64,000 bases of DNA, from NCBI GenBank assembly GCA_009602725.1, contig WELB01000274.1:29573-93572 (forward strand), read 5' to 3'. The translations under genes were made by a program, and so were the position numbers. Below, one piece after another: positions 11,633 through 23,308 of the stretch; the stretch's first letter is position 1, and each line of letters begins with the position of its first letter. Below the pieces are notes generated by a model. It did no database searches, was not told the DNA's origin, and saw only the letters and a program-made list of their open reading frames with translations. This DNA is from Spirogloea muscicola (lineage: Eukaryota; Streptophyta; Zygnematophyceae; Spirogloeales; Spirogloeaceae).

Positions 11633-12260
11633 CACATGTACGCGTTGATGGGACGGTAAACCCTAATAGCCAGTACGGATGGAACGCTACAGCCACCTGG
11701 CGGGCCACTGCCGTCAAACCGCAAGCCGTCATGTAAGGATAACAGCACCGTGTGGCTCAATCGAACGGCTGGATTGTTACAGTCCCCTGTCAACCACCCG
11801 TCAATAACTCGTCGATGGCCACTGACAGTTTACCACTGATGGGCTGGAATGAGCGGTCTGATGTCCACGTCCACGTCCATGTCCACGAGCACTACCGGTG
11901 CCACTTATGTAGTCCTTACAGCGGTCGGCCTTCTTTGCTTTCGCCAGCACCGTGCTGTGCCCCTCACGACTTTGGATTGTGCCGTTCTCAGCTTGAGGAA
12001 GTAAATAGACTTCCTAAAGGTATCTCAGCGAGGTATCTAGCATCCAGGTATCTGTCGAGTCTTCCCTGCAGCATTGATTGTAGTCAGCCTGGTGTTGTCA
12101 GCCTGGTGAGGTGCCTAGTCTCCAGGCATCTGTCAAGCCTTTCCTGCAGCTTCCAACACTCCCAGCTTAGAAGCAAGTCATACACCTGTACACCGTGCGG
12201 CATCTTGTGTAAGCCAAGTGTAGGGACGTCCTTTGCGCCAAGCGCGATATTGCACGCCTA
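11633..12260 (-). mobile_element. Old LTR remnants (D-like end, then family G)
   Basis: The piece ending GGCTGGATTGTTACA at 11781 resembles the end of the D-family LTR at 32562. From about 11800 to 12200 the sequence matches the minus-strand form of family G, including two copies of the CCAGGCATCTGTC block. It diverges more than the other G copies, so it is older. Confidence 0.55.
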
Positions 12261-12660
12261 AGGACGAAGTACAACCAATGGCGGATGTGGAACAACTAGC
12301 AAGATAGAGGCTTTGATTGGGACCCAGCGCTCCGTCAACAGTCGCTCAGTCCCAGAGACAATCCTATCGAGGGGTCAAGTACAAAGGCTCGCACATGTAC
12401 ACGTGTACATCACCTGCTGCTAAGTAGACCCACTGAATAATCACGGGTCAGCATTTAGTAGTTGCTTATTCCCGGATGCTGGACAGCATCTTCCAAGCCC
12501 TACCGATTTCGCCTGTTGTAAGATTCTCACCATTTGTGAGCGCTAGCCGGCGCTGTTACGGCTTACATTTCTGGACCTTTACCGACCTGGCTTTGCCAGG
12601 TGCCGCACGGGGGCCCAAGTGGCTCGGTGGGTCCACCCTGGGCCTGGAAAATAACAGCTC
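12261..12660. other. Unassigned 400 bp
   Basis: No coding pattern, repeat match or structural signal was seen apart from short antisense resemblance to LINE 3' UTR at its right edge. Confidence 0.5.
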
Positions 12661-13131
12661 TTTCAATTAATGGCAGTGGCTGGAAAGAAGAAAGTGCTCG
12701 CCCATAGAGAAGAGGCCAGCCCACAATGAAGTAAGAAGTGGCTCTTCTTCCAAAGGGGGCAAGGGCTGTGAAAGAAGTGGCTTCTCCAAAGGGGGCAAGG
12801 ATTGTGAAAAGCCAGCCCGAACAGGCTTCGACAAGGTTCGAAGGGCCCGAAGGCATTGGCTTAGAACTGGGTAGGATGAAGCACTCAATAATCACGAGTG
12901 AGGAGCCGCAAATCCAAAGACTAGCAGCCGGAAAGCAGTCCCCCTGACGAAGCCAGAGGCTGCAACGAGAGCACGGCCAGCATGCAGGTGCAAGCCGTGG
13001 GCAGTGGCTGGGAAAGGTCAGCCCCAAAATGCCGTGGCTCTTTCAGAGGGGGCAAGCAGAAAGTGCTATCCCATGGACGGTAGTGTAGGGGCTGGGAAGG
13101 CCAGCCCAGAAGTATTGGCCAAGGCCCAAAG
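12661..13131 (-). mobile_element. LINE 3' tail copy, minus strand
   Basis: Read on the minus strand it gives LHAGRALVAASG followed by LINE 3' UTR with two tandem copies of the CAGCCCTTGCCCCC block, here AAGGGGGCAAGG on the plus strand. Another UTR unit with GGCTGGGAAGGCCAGCCC occurs at about 13090. The family C LTR C4 is inserted at its right end. Confidence 0.75.
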
Positions 13132-14004
13132 TGTAACGTCCCGGCCGTTACGGGACGCTTCACTCCGAGATAAGCGCTACCGTGTAACCACTGACGCGCA
13201 CGTGCCTGACGCGTGCGACGCGCGAGCGACCCGCGCAAGGTGTCGCGCGGTGTGACGCGCCTGCTGACGATGTGACGTGCAGGCGCGGCCGCCTCCAGCA
13301 GAGGTGGCCAATCCTGGACTTCCGGAGAGAAGCTCCTCGGCATATTCTGGTATCTGCCGACACACCCGTAATGACGTGTATGTGACACGTGTGGCGCGCC
13401 CGTGACGCCGCGCCACACCCGTGACGCACTGGCGGCGCCGCAAGCCGCCGCCGCAGGGCGCCACCGCTCGGCGGCGCCGCCGCTCGGCGGCGCCGCAGGC
13501 TGGCCGCCATTGGCCGCCACTGGCCGCCACTTCCAGAAGGAAGCCGCGTGGCCTGGCCACGTACTAGATTCCCCTTGTCGGGCTCGCCTCCCCAAGGTGG
13601 GCCCTGAGACGAACCTCCCAGAGACCCCTGGGAGGGTGGCACATGAACTCCAAGTCAGTCCACGCGAGAGAGAGGCGCGCAGCCCTGCTGCCGCCTGCTG
13701 CCGCAGCTCGTCCACGCAGGCCTGCTGCTGCCTGCTGCTGCAGCCCGACGCCGCAACCCGTTGCTGCGGATCTTCCCGGCTCTCCTGTAAGTAGACTTTG
13801 GCTGCTCCCACTGGGGACAGTCGCCGGCCCGTACCTGAGAGGTGAGTCGCGCCGCCTTTCGGCGGCGCCTCAGGGCAAGGTATTCCGCTGCGTAGTACAC
13901 GTGGTGCCTCTCTGTGCTGGGGGTTTGTCTCAATACCCCAGCGACCGAATTCAATAAGGACTTACTGACCCCTGACTGTGCTCTTAAGGGTCAGGAACGT
14001 CACA
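13132..14004 (+). mobile_element. Solo LTR, family C (C4), TSD CAAAG
   Basis: Starts TGTAACGTCCCGGCC and ends GTCAGGAACGTCACA. The duplication CAAAG lies at 13127-13131 and 14005-14009. Sense is plus: the conserved hairpin GCGCCGCC-TTT-GGCGGCGC and the TTCCGCTGCG box lie at 13840-13895. The second hairpin (GGGGTTTG...) lies near 13920. It is inserted in the antisense LINE tail. Confidence 0.92.
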
Positions 14005-14414
14005 CAAAGTATGGTCTCCTCGTCCAGGTCCGCCCCTCGGGGGGAGCCATCACCTCGTACAGCTCCGCCCCTCGCGTTGGGCTTACCCTCGTGCAGGCCC
14101 GCCCCTGGGGTGGGCCTTGGAGACTTCTCGTATTTGTAATCCCTTGTAACGAATGCTGTGGATCGCCAAGCCCCGGCTGCCGGCAGAGCGAGGTGTAGCG
14201 GGGAAGGCATTGAGTCGGGGCTGCAACGGTAAATGAGCAACGCTTACTGCAGGGGCAAGGTTCCAGGGGTCTGAGGGTAGGTAAGGGGCAAGGTTCTAGG
14301 GGTCTGAGGGTGGGTGAAGAACTCACCCCCCTTTCCATCTCGGATTCCCTCTTTATAGTCCGACGGACTGCGAACCCGCCATACGGGCCAGGGTGGGATA
14401 ATTGGCACCCACTT

Positions 14415-15985
14415 TGTAGTGACTCGACCCCTGTAGACAGGCAATAAGGCGGTCAAGTCCTGATTGGGTTCGGATACAGGGATACAGGAGCAGATTCCCA
14501 CACCGTGAAGCACCTCGCGCCTCAGTGCGCAGCGGAAGTCTTGCCCTGTGGCTCCGCCGTCAGGCGGCGTCTCCACCTCTCGGGCACCCGCCCGCAGCTA
14601 GCCTCCCAAAGGCCGGCCACAGACGCCTCGCAGCTAGTCGCCCGCGTCCTGCCGGCGACGGGCTGCGGCAGCAGGCGCAGCAGCAGGGCTGCGCCTCTGT
14701 CAGGGCTTCACAGATCCGAACTGGTGTCCGTGTCTCTGCCCCCAGACTCTTAGTGCTCCCGGTGCCGCCCCCCCTCCAGGGGCGCATGGGGATTGCCCCA
14801 AGGCCCACCCCGAGGGGCGGGCCGAAGGAGGCCTACCCCGAGGGGCAGACCTATCGAGGGGTAGGCCCGCCCCGCAGGGCGGGCTGAACGAGGTCCACCC
14901 CGAGGGGCGACCTCTCGGAAGGCCCCACGCCAAGTGTAAAGACCCTGACCCTTAAGAGCACAGTCAGGGGGGTCAGTAAGTCCTTATTGGTTTCGGTCAT
15001 TGGGGTTTAGAGACAAACCCCCAGCACAGCGAAGCACCACGTGTACCGCGCAGCGGAAGTCTGAGGCGCTGCCGACAGGCAGCAGCTCACCTCTCAGGTA
15101 CGGGCCAGCGACTGCAGTCACAGTCTTACTCACAGAGAGCCGATGAAGAACCGCGACGACGGGATGCAGCGACGGGCTGCAGCAGCAGGCAGCAGCAGGG
15201 CTGCTTCGGCGGGCTGCTGCGGCAGCAGGCGGCAGCAGAGCTGCGCCTCTCTCTTGCGGGCTTCAGTGATGTTGACCGGGTGACCCGAGTCTGCTCTCAG
15301 CCCTACTTGTACTGCTTCACGTGCCACCCTCCCCAGGGGTCTCTAGGAGGCTCGTCTCAGGCCTACCTTCGAGAAGGCGGGCCCGACAGGGGAATTTAGT
15401 GAGGGCGAGCCACGCGGCTCCATTCCGGAGGCGGCGGCCGTCCTGCGGCGCCGCCAAGCGGCGCCCTGCGGCGCCGGCTTGCGGCGCCGCCAGTGGGTCA
15501 CGGGTGTGGCGCGGCGTCACGGGCGCGCCACACGTGTCGCATACACGTCATTGCGGGCCCGGCGGCAGATTCAGGAATATGCCGAGAAGCTCCGCTTTGG
15601 AAGTCCAGGATTCGCCACCTCTGCTGGAGGCGGCGCGCCTGCACGTCACATCGTCAGCAGGCGCGTCACACCGCGCGACACCTCGCTCCGGTCGCTCGCG
15701 CGTCGCACGCGCGTCGCGCGCGTCAGGCACATGCGCATCATTGGTCACACGATAGCGCTTAACTCGGAGTTAAGCGTCCCGTGACGGCGGGGACAATACA
15801 CCAAGGGTGGGGCCGACCTGTCGGACCGGCCCACGCTGGGTTCCGACCTGGCGAGGCGCGCCAAGGTGGACACCGCGCCACCGAGGCCCTCGTGCGCGAC
15901 CACCTGGCCAGGCCAGGTCGGCCACGTGCCGATCAGGTAAGCGTAACCATCTGGGTTAACGCTCACAGTAAGTGGGAACGTTACA
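14415..15985 (-). mobile_element. LTR family H, nested in G, holding C3
   Basis: Starts TGTAGTGACTCGACCCC and ends TAAGTGGGAACGTTACA. The flanks CACTT (14410-14414) and CAGTT (15986-15990) look like an aged 5-bp duplication, and G sequence continues across them. The conserved hairpin CGCCGCC-TGA-CGGCGGAG with the ACTTCCGCTGCGC box lies at 14530-14590 on the minus strand. Without C3 it is about 700 bp. Confidence 0.82.
14935..15800 (-). mobile_element. Solo LTR, family C (C3), TSD CCAAG
   Basis: Starts TGTAAAGACCCTGACCC and ends GGCGGGGACAATACA. The duplication CCAAG lies at 14930-14934 and 15801-15805. It is the innermost of a three-deep nest (G, then H, then C3). Its hairpin stem differs from other C copies by a paired change (see findings). 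Confidence 0.92.
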
Positions 15986-16457
15986 CAGTTTCTCATTGAC
16001 GACCCGTCCGCGCCACCGACGGCTATCAACGGGCGGCTACCACCGGCAATCTGCCCATGCATAGGCCACCACCGCCATACCGACGGTCCCCGTCATTGCC
16101 CCGTCAATAGCAAGTGACGGTCTACTACCCTCGGGCTATCGTCAGCCCTCTGTTGCACAACATCAATGACCGCTAACGACGCCGTCAAGGTAGTCTACAG
16201 CGTTGCCTCCCGTCGCCGTTCCAGCGCCAGCACCATGCTGTCTCGCGCGTCACGACTCTGGGTTGCGGCGCTCTCAGCTCAAGATTGAATCCACGCTTTC
16301 CACTCATCAGCCTGGTGAAATGTCCGTCTCCAGGCATCTGTCAAGCCTTTCCTAAGCCTGTCCTGCGGCATCCAGTCACTTTGTTGTCAGACGGATTAGG
16401 TGTCTAGTCTCCAGGCATCTGTCAACACATAACTGCTGCATTGACATTCCAGCAGAG

Positions 16458-16600
16458 GGGCCTACACGCTTGTAGGCCCCTCCGAACCTTCGTCAATGCT
16501 TTTTGGCTGGCTTTTTGCTGCCCTTGCCCCCATTAGGAGTGCCACTTTTCTCTCCAGCAGCGTAAATACAATCACACTCCGGCTGCTGATATGAAAGAAT
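16458..16600 (+). mobile_element. LINE 3' UTR fragment
   Basis: Contains AGGGGCCTACACGCTTGTAG, itself a small inverted repeat, then CCTCCGAACCTTCGTCAA, TTTGGCTGGCTTTTTGCTGCCC and CATTAGGAGTGCCACTTTT. These match the UTR order at 40480-40540. No coding part is present. Confidence 0.7.
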
Positions 16601-16699
16601 CGGCTGTGAAATGCCAGCCAGATGCATACAGGTGTTCATGACGGAGCCAAAGGCTAGGCAGACAGGGCGCCCTCAATACCCCCGTGTCAGCGGTAGGAA

Positions 16700-17094
16700 G
16701 TCAGATGAGCTGAGGGGAGGAAGAGCACTCCGGAGTAGGGGAGGGGTGGCACGGGCGAAGCATCAATAGTCTCTGGCCGAGACTGGACGGTGAAAATTCG
16801 GACGCTGGAGCTGAGAGAGAGAGGCGCAGCCCTGCTGCTGCCTGCTGCCGCAGCCGTCGCCGCAGATCGCTACCGGCTCGCTGCGAGGCGTCCGTGGCTG
16901 GCCCTTGGTGGGCTAGTTGCCGACTGGTGCCCAAGAGGTGGAGACGCTGCCAACAGCGGCGCTACAGGGCCGGACTTCTGCTGCGCCAACGCGCGAGTGC
17001 TTCGCTGTGTAGATGGTTGGCTCCTAAACCTTCCACACTCGAAATCAAGAAGGAGAACTCCACCCTAATTGTGTGGTAGGGGCGGATTGTTACA
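16700..17094 (+). mobile_element. LTR family H, partial plus copy
   Basis: The block from the CTG-rich stretch (16830) through GAGACGCTGCC and the ACTTCTGCTGCGCC box to the end GGGGCGGATTGTTACA matches family H on the opposite strand. The left part is not recognisable. Confidence 0.65.
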
Positions 17095-18338
17095 CCTACA
17101 GCTCGTCCAGCTTTCTGGTGCAGGCACAATGAGCTGCAGCTGCTACTACCAATAGGCTGACACAAGACGCCGCAAGAATGCATTTCTTGCTGCCAGCCTA
17201 CGATGCAGCCGGAGGCACATCTCCCTGCGTGCATATCTAAGATAGCAGTATGTTCATTTACAGTGTGGTTAATGGGACAATTGCAAGCATGGACTCAATC
17301 TGCTGCTGTAGGACATAATAGCAGCGGGGTTGGTCGAAGTAGTGCTGTAACTTTCTTAGCTCCGAAGTACCCACTCAGTGGCCAGATGTTCAGCTTAAAA
17401 GTAGACGTTTTTACGGATCTCCGAAACAATCAAGGCCCGTAATGATCCGCCACATTACACACCACTAGTGCAGGATGCGACGGTGATGACGTCGTGGGCG
17501 CGTTCGTAGTGTGGGGATGACATTTTTCATCTGCAGAAGGGAGTGATAGCAGCCCTCTTGCATCAAGCCCGTCAGGACATCCCAGGAAGAAGTCGTATAC
17601 AAAAGCCATTGGAAAGATGCAACATGTGCGTGACGAGGCGGATGGCACTCACTCTGGCCGACTACAATCGACTAGGTGAGTGGGAGTCCAAAGGTGAGTC
17701 GAAGGAGTGTCCAAAAAGCCTACACGGCTGAATCAAATCAATGAGATTTGTGCGTAGCAGTCCCTTCAGTAGCGCAAAGGTGAAGGTGAGCCTCAATCTC
17801 CGGCACGAGCTCAACGTCTGGCGACGCGCGTCTCAATAGCCACGACCCCAGCCCGTGGCTCATTCGTCCGGCGCTCGGGCAATGGACGAGTACTTGGTAG
17901 GGAAGAGTGTTGACAAGAGAATGCAGCTAAGCGACGATCTGCAATGCTCCTCAATTGCCCTTGGCATGAGGAAAAGTCTTTCTCCACGTCGGCTGCGGGT
18001 CAGCAGGGCAAGAGAAGCGCGTGGAAAGGGAGGCTACCTAGTGCCAGCAACCCAGGAAGGCTGCCTACGCCGTCTCTATCAAAACAGACCAGCAGCCAAG
18101 GCCATGCGTGTCGGAAGGGATGGCCGCAAGGAGGACGAAGGCGAGCAAATTACATGACGACTGCTGCACGGAGAGAGAGATGCTGCATGAGGGTATATCA
18201 TACTCCTTGTACAGCTCGCTCACCATGTTTGTTGGTGCGATGGCCTGCAGGTAGCACGCCCTTCCACGATGCAGCAGTTGCAAATCGGCAGCGCCAGCTC
18301 CAAGTCACTATGGAGAGGAATGGAGAGAAGAGGGCAAT
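17095..18338. other. Unassigned 1.2 kb between LTRs
   Basis: No primer site, known retroelement motif or host exon was found. Open frames on both strands are short and show no domain. It may be an old internal region of an LTR element, but nothing in it proves that. Confidence 0.45.
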
Positions 18339-18611
18339 ACAGCGTTCGGCCCCTAACAGGCATAAGAGCCCAAAATACGTCCTTGTTAGGCTGAGTGCTT
18401 GGCAAATTTGGGGACAACCACCCGCCACGAGGAAGCACTCCAGCACAGCGGAAAGTTGCCCTGTGGCGCTGCCGCCAGGCAGCAGCTCTACCTACTGGGC
18501 ACTCGCTGCAGACTTGCCTCCAGCGGGACGCCGTCACGGTCTCCACAGCGAGCCGGCAACGAGCCGCGCGGCAGCGGTCTGCAGCAGCAGGCAGCAGCAG
18601 GGCTGCGCCTC
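18339..18611 (-). mobile_element. LTR family F, partial copy
   Basis: Matches the start of the F LTRs at 29516 and 32990: the GAGTGCTTGG block, CCGCCACGAGGAAGCACTC and the F hairpin GCTGCCGCCAGGCAGC. A C-family LTR follows at once. Confidence 0.7.
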
Positions 18612-19223
18612 TGAAGCATCCCTGACCCTTAAGACACAGTCGAGGGTCAGTTATGTCCTGATTGAGTTCGGTCATTGGGGTTTTGAGACAAACCCCCAGC
18701 ACAGCGAAGCACCACATGTATCACACAGCGGAAGTCTTGCCCTGAGATGCTGCCGCCAGTCAGCTGCTCACCTCTCAAGTGCGGGCTAGCGACTGCAGTC
18801 ACAGAGAGCCGATGAAGATCCGCCACGACGGGATGCGGCGACGGGCTGCGGCAGCAGGCAGCAGCAAGTCTGCCTCGGCGGGCTGCGGCAGCAGGCGACA
18901 GCAGGGCTGCGCCTCTCTCTCTCGCGGGCTTCACTGAGATTGACCGAGTTACCCGAGTCTGCTCTCAGCCCTACTTGTAGTGCTTCACGTGCCACCCTCC
19001 CCAGGGGTCTCTGGGAGGTTCGTCTCAGGGCCCACCTCGGGAAGGCGGGCCCGACAAGGGGAATCTAGTACGTGGCCAGGCCACGCGGCTTCCTTCTGGA
19101 AGTGGCGGCTTGTGGCGGCAATGGCGGCCAGCCTGCGGCGCCGCCGAGCGGCGCCCTGCGGCGGCGGCTTGCGGCGCCGCCAGTGCGTCACGGGTGTGGC
19201 GCGGCGTCACGGGCGCGCCACAC
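18612..19223 (-). repeat. Family C LTR, left copy of the C element
   Basis: Starts TGAAGCATCCCTGACCC and follows the C consensus through the CCAGGGGTCTCTGGGAGG block to the GCGCCACACG block, then meets pol sequence. Confidence 0.8.
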
Positions 19224-20153
19224 GTTGAAGCAATTCGGCAGTCGTAGGAGAGCGTGCCTTACTGCGCTGGCAGGTGGCACAAGTCTTCACAAAAGACTTC
19301 ACTTGGACTTTTGAGTTCGGCCACCAGAAGAGAAGCTGGACAGCTTTCTTTGTCTTTCCCATACCCAAATGACCACCATACGGAGGCTCATGCAGTTCTT
19401 GCAAGATACTGCTGCGCAAGGCATTGCAGTCAGGGACTACAATGGCGTCACCTCGCCATAGAAAGCCTTGGTCATTTACCAGTGTGCGTGTATTGGTTTC
19501 ACCTGCAAACCATGGGTCTGTGCCATGCCCATCACAAATGCGCACATACAGCTCAGAGAGGTTGGCGGTGAACTGTCGAGCAGCTCCACGAGTAGGTCGC
19601 ACGTCTGCGGTCTGAACCCTTGAAGCGTGCAAGACAGCCGCCACAGCAGCCCCTGCCAATGTTGCGGTTCACCGTATCCGCAACATTCATATTTACAGAG
19701 CGGTACAATCACTGGAAACGGAATGTGGCCATGCAATTAGCAATTAGCTCACTGTGCTTGACGCCTGCTCGATTGCAGTTGTGTGCGACAGTAGGTCAAC
19801 GGGCAATGACCCGATACAACCGTACATGCGACACCCACGAGACTGCAGCGCCACACAAGTATGGCTTGCACAATAGCAAGGAGCTCTTGCTCTTTCATAG
19901 CGAAGTTGCGCTCTGCAGGACAAGGCAGGCTGCCTTCAAATGCTACAGGGTGACCCTCCTGCAAGAGAACGGCACGAGTGCCGATCAAAATAGGCGTCAC
20001 TACTAAAATGGCTAGCCTTCTCGAGGCAAGGCCAAAACGGGGGGGGGGGGGTGCACCAGGACCCGTTTTCATATCCTCAAATGCGCTCTGGCATTTGGAC
20101 GTCCACACCCAGCTGACGTCCTTACGAGTGAACTTCGTAAGAGGAGATGCCAT
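19224..20153 (-). other. C-element pol remnants: RNase H and integrase zinc finger
   Basis: On the minus strand 19749-20153 reads MASPLTKFTRKDVSWVW, the RT-RNase H joint, and later KEQELLAIVQAILVWRCSL. Then 19207-19659 reads the integrase N-terminal zinc finger: PPYGGHLGMGKT ... FVKTCATCQRSKARSP, with the conserved His and CxxC. The order supports Ty3/gypsy. Degraded fossil. Confidence 0.85.
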
Positions 20154-20861
20154 ACTTCCGTATTCTTACAGAAACTTACGGAAGGGGTTTTGCGAACTCC
20201 AAGAAGGAACGCAATGGTACATTCCGTGGCACATCGACAATTACAGTCCTTTACTACTTGGTGCGGTTGACGCGAACCCCGTCTTTGCCCTATAAAGGTT
20301 CCGGCTGGTTATACACATATTTGGCATACGGTTTGCACTCAGCGATTGCAGTACATGCTGCAGGTGCGGTGCGTAAACCTCAGGCGTTTTACAGAATACC
20401 AGTCTGCCTTTCACTTGAACCAGCACAGAGTCACACTTTAGGGGGCCAAAGACTGTCATCATCACAACCTGACACGTGGCAAGTGCTTTTGGTGAAACCA
20501 AAACGGAGCATGTTGCAGCAGAAGTAGCCGAGCGGCCTGCAACAAGCCAAACGGGACTTCCTCAGGTGTGAGATGAAAATGGTCATCACCACTTTGCAAA
20601 GCGGGGGGGAGCTATACACATGAGCTCCCGCAAGACGATGTTACAGATCATCAATGCTGAGCAAATGGCATGCTATCTTGACAGTGAGCTCGTTCAGAGC
20701 TTGTACTCGATGCACATCCAAAGATTCAGCCTACTTTACAATCAAGAGGATGGGTGCACCGCACGATAATTGTCGAGTCATACCATGTGAGAATACAACA
20801 CTCAGAGCAGAGTCAGGGGGAGACTCTGTGCGCATCATCACAATGAGATACTCAGCAAAGC

Positions 20862-21569
20862 TGTAACGAAGTTACATGGCTGGAATGTCAATGCAGCAGT
20901 AATGTATTGACAGATGCCTGGAGACTAGACACCTCATCCGGCTGATAAGTAGATTGACTGTCAGTGCCGCAGGAAAGGCTTGACAGATGCCTGGAGACGG
21001 ACACTTCACCAGGCTGGGAAGCGTGAATTCAACCTAGAGAAGAGAGCGGCGCAGCCCGAAGTCGTGACGCGCGAGACAGCATGATGCTGGCGCTGGAACG
21101 GCGACGGGAGGCGGCAGCACTGTAGACTGCCTTGACGGCGTTGTTAGCCGTATGTTGACGGGAACGTAGACGGCTCACGATAGCCTGGGGGTAGTGACCG
21201 TCAGCTGCTAGTGACGGGGGGGACCGTCAGTATGTCAGTGGTTGCTGATGGATGGGTAGATTGTCGGTGGCAGCCCGTTGATAGCCGTCGACAGATCGTG
21301 GACGGGTCGTGAAGGCTAGACTGGGTGCCAGTCAGTTATCCCACCCGGGCCCTTGTGGCCGGGCTCGCAGTCTGTTGGGCTATATAGGGGGCACCCGAGA
21401 TGGGAGAGGGGGTGAGTTCTTCACCCAACCTCAGACCCCTGGACCCCTGGACCCTTGCTCCTGCAGTATCCGTTGCTCAATTTTACCGTTGCAGCCCCAT
21501 TCCAATGCCTCCCCGCTTTTCCTTGCGCCGCCGGCAGCCCGGGCTTGGCGATCCACAGCATTCTTTACA
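20862..21569 (+). mobile_element. Solo LTR, family G, TSD AAAGC
   Basis: A 708-bp unit from TGTAACGAAGTTACATGG to GATCCACAGCATTCTTTACA. The duplication AAAGC lies at 20857-20861 and 21570-21574, and C-element internal sequence continues on both sides. It is the cleanest G copy in the window and serves as the reference for the others. Confidence 0.95.
21381..21386 (+). promoter_or_regulatory. TATA box of the G LTR
   Basis: TATATA in the context GGGCTATATAGGGG, about 190 bp before the LTR end. The same box occurs in the other G copies at 27703-27709 (minus) and 35118-35123 (plus). The conserved context suggests the LTR core promoter. Confidence 0.6.
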
Positions 21570-22684
21570 AAAGCTGCATGCTTGTGAGAGTACGTCTTCA
21601 AGTACAGCCTTCCGGCTCAGCTTGCCAGGGTGCTGGTCAAAGCAATCCCATACAGGTCAACCCTTTGTCAACCAAAGGCAGAGACGAGCTTTCTCCCAGA
21701 GTACACAAACTCCACTAGTCCGCTGAAGGCATCATATGCCGGCGGCTTACACTCAAGTGCACCGTGCACTCAGGTACATTGCTGGACCAATGGCGCAATC
21801 TTCACCATTCCGCATATGGGCTTCCGTACTCGGGCAGGACATAGGGCCGTACATGGTCTTGTCCATACACGATATTACGTAGGCATCGCAAGGTGAGTAC
21901 CGAAGCAGGGGTCACCTGTGCCGTGGCATTACACAGTACTGATTTCAGGATCAAGTCCACAACTTCCACGGGCAGAAGCCACAACTGGGCCAGCTTGGTT
22001 TGGGCGTTACTACATCAGAGCCCAGCTCGTATGAGACTGATGGAATCCGGCAAGCCCGTGCTGATCAACGACACAGCCGACATTTGCCAATGAGCTTGGC
22101 ATTTTGTCCATTTGCCAGTGTAAGTTGCAAGATACCAGTGGGCTTTACAACCAAAGCCCTAGTGTTCAGAACATTTCTTACTGACACAGGAGGTAGAAGC
22201 CTCCGAGTTGACAAGGCTATAAGCTGGACGACCAGCCTCCAGTCCTTGGACTACAAATGTTGGCGCTATGGCACCGGGTGCCGAGGCATTTACACAACAG
22301 TAAAAATAGAGCTACGAGTTACTACGAGCAGTTTAATAGCTGTGGGAGAACGCCATCATCTCCATACTACACGTGGGAGTGGCCCGCCTTCCGGAGATAC
22401 GACAAAGCCAACTCTTCTGGAGGTAGAGGGTTTACTCCCCAACTGCACGGTGCAATGAAGAGGACTGTCCTCAGTACCATGTAAACGGGTCGTATTCGCA
22501 TGCACGTGTGGAGCATCTTTGCAACTGATTAGAAGTCACCTATACAACAAGGTGCTCTTCATTCACCAACGCTTGCATAAGCCTATGCAAAGAGCGTACT
22601 ACTGGCACAACAGACTGCGGACACACACACGTCCTACAAGTGTGAGGTGACGATACATACCACGTCACATTAAGGTCAGCGGGC

Positions 22685-23308
22685 TTAAATCTCTGCGTAC
22701 TTTTCATGTGTGGTGAGTGAGTGGTGGAAGAAGTCCCCAGTGTTGTACACTCTGGGGTGGGAGGACGACTTCACAGTGTTCCACCATGCGGCCGCGTCAT
22801 CGGTAAGATATGTAGCTGCAATTCCCACGTGGGATTCGAACGGTGTCGCGCATATCATGAACCAGTTGTTCAGTTCGCGGAACCAGGCGGTAGGACTACC
22901 TTGCCCATAGTACTTGGAGGGCTGGCACGGCCGGGCTCGGCCCAGTTGCCTGTAATAGCGTAAATTTGCCTTGACGCGACGAACTCGCGGCTCTTCAGCA
23001 TACACACGGGCGAGTATTGTTCGCATCTCTTCGCGTGGCGCTTCCCACTCCGGACTTGCCAGCGGATTATCACTCGGAATGGCATTCGCTATTTGCTCCA
23101 CAAGACGCACAAGGCGTTGCACCTCGGCCGGAGTCAGGCCGTCCAGGTCGGGTGCGTGGAGCTCCGCCGACTCATTCTCCGTCTTCTCGACCCTCAGCCG
23201 GAGGTACGACCGGTGGAGGAGGATTAGGTTGCGCACTTGTGTCAGCCGACTCCATGCCTTTACACCAGCACACTGAGGGATCAAGTCAGTGGAGGGCATA
23301 AGACACAA
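22685..23308 (-). other. C-element gag remnant
   Basis: A 207-codon open minus-strand stretch containing DLDGLTPAEVQRLVRLVEQI and, further on, YYGQGSPTAWFRELNNWF and TYLTDDAAAWWNTV, which fit the Ty3/gypsy gag capsid pattern (W-F near the start, AAxWW later). The capsid motif is partial. Fossil. Confidence 0.8.

Larger units (their letters stand above)
14145..16457 (-). mobile_element. LTR family G, minus copy, holding an H insertion
   Basis: Starts TGTAACGAATGCTGTGGATC, the reverse complement of the end of the G LTR at 20862-21569. It resumes after the H insertion with the GACGGCTATCAACGG and CCAGGCATCTGTC blocks and stops at CATTCCAGC near 16457. A LINE 3' UTR follows directly. Confidence 0.82.

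Noticed and set aside
12921-13811. Minus-strand open frame of 296 codons
   Set aside because: It runs through the C4 LTR into the LINE tail. The LINE-like words at its end come from the tail alone.
16990-17240. Possible host exon after the H LTR
   Set aside because: No acceptor-donor pair with a meaningful peptide could be found on either strand.
20039-20051. Run of G in the C-element pol
   Set aside because: A single homopolymer in a decayed element. It may be a sequencing effect and carries no clear signal.
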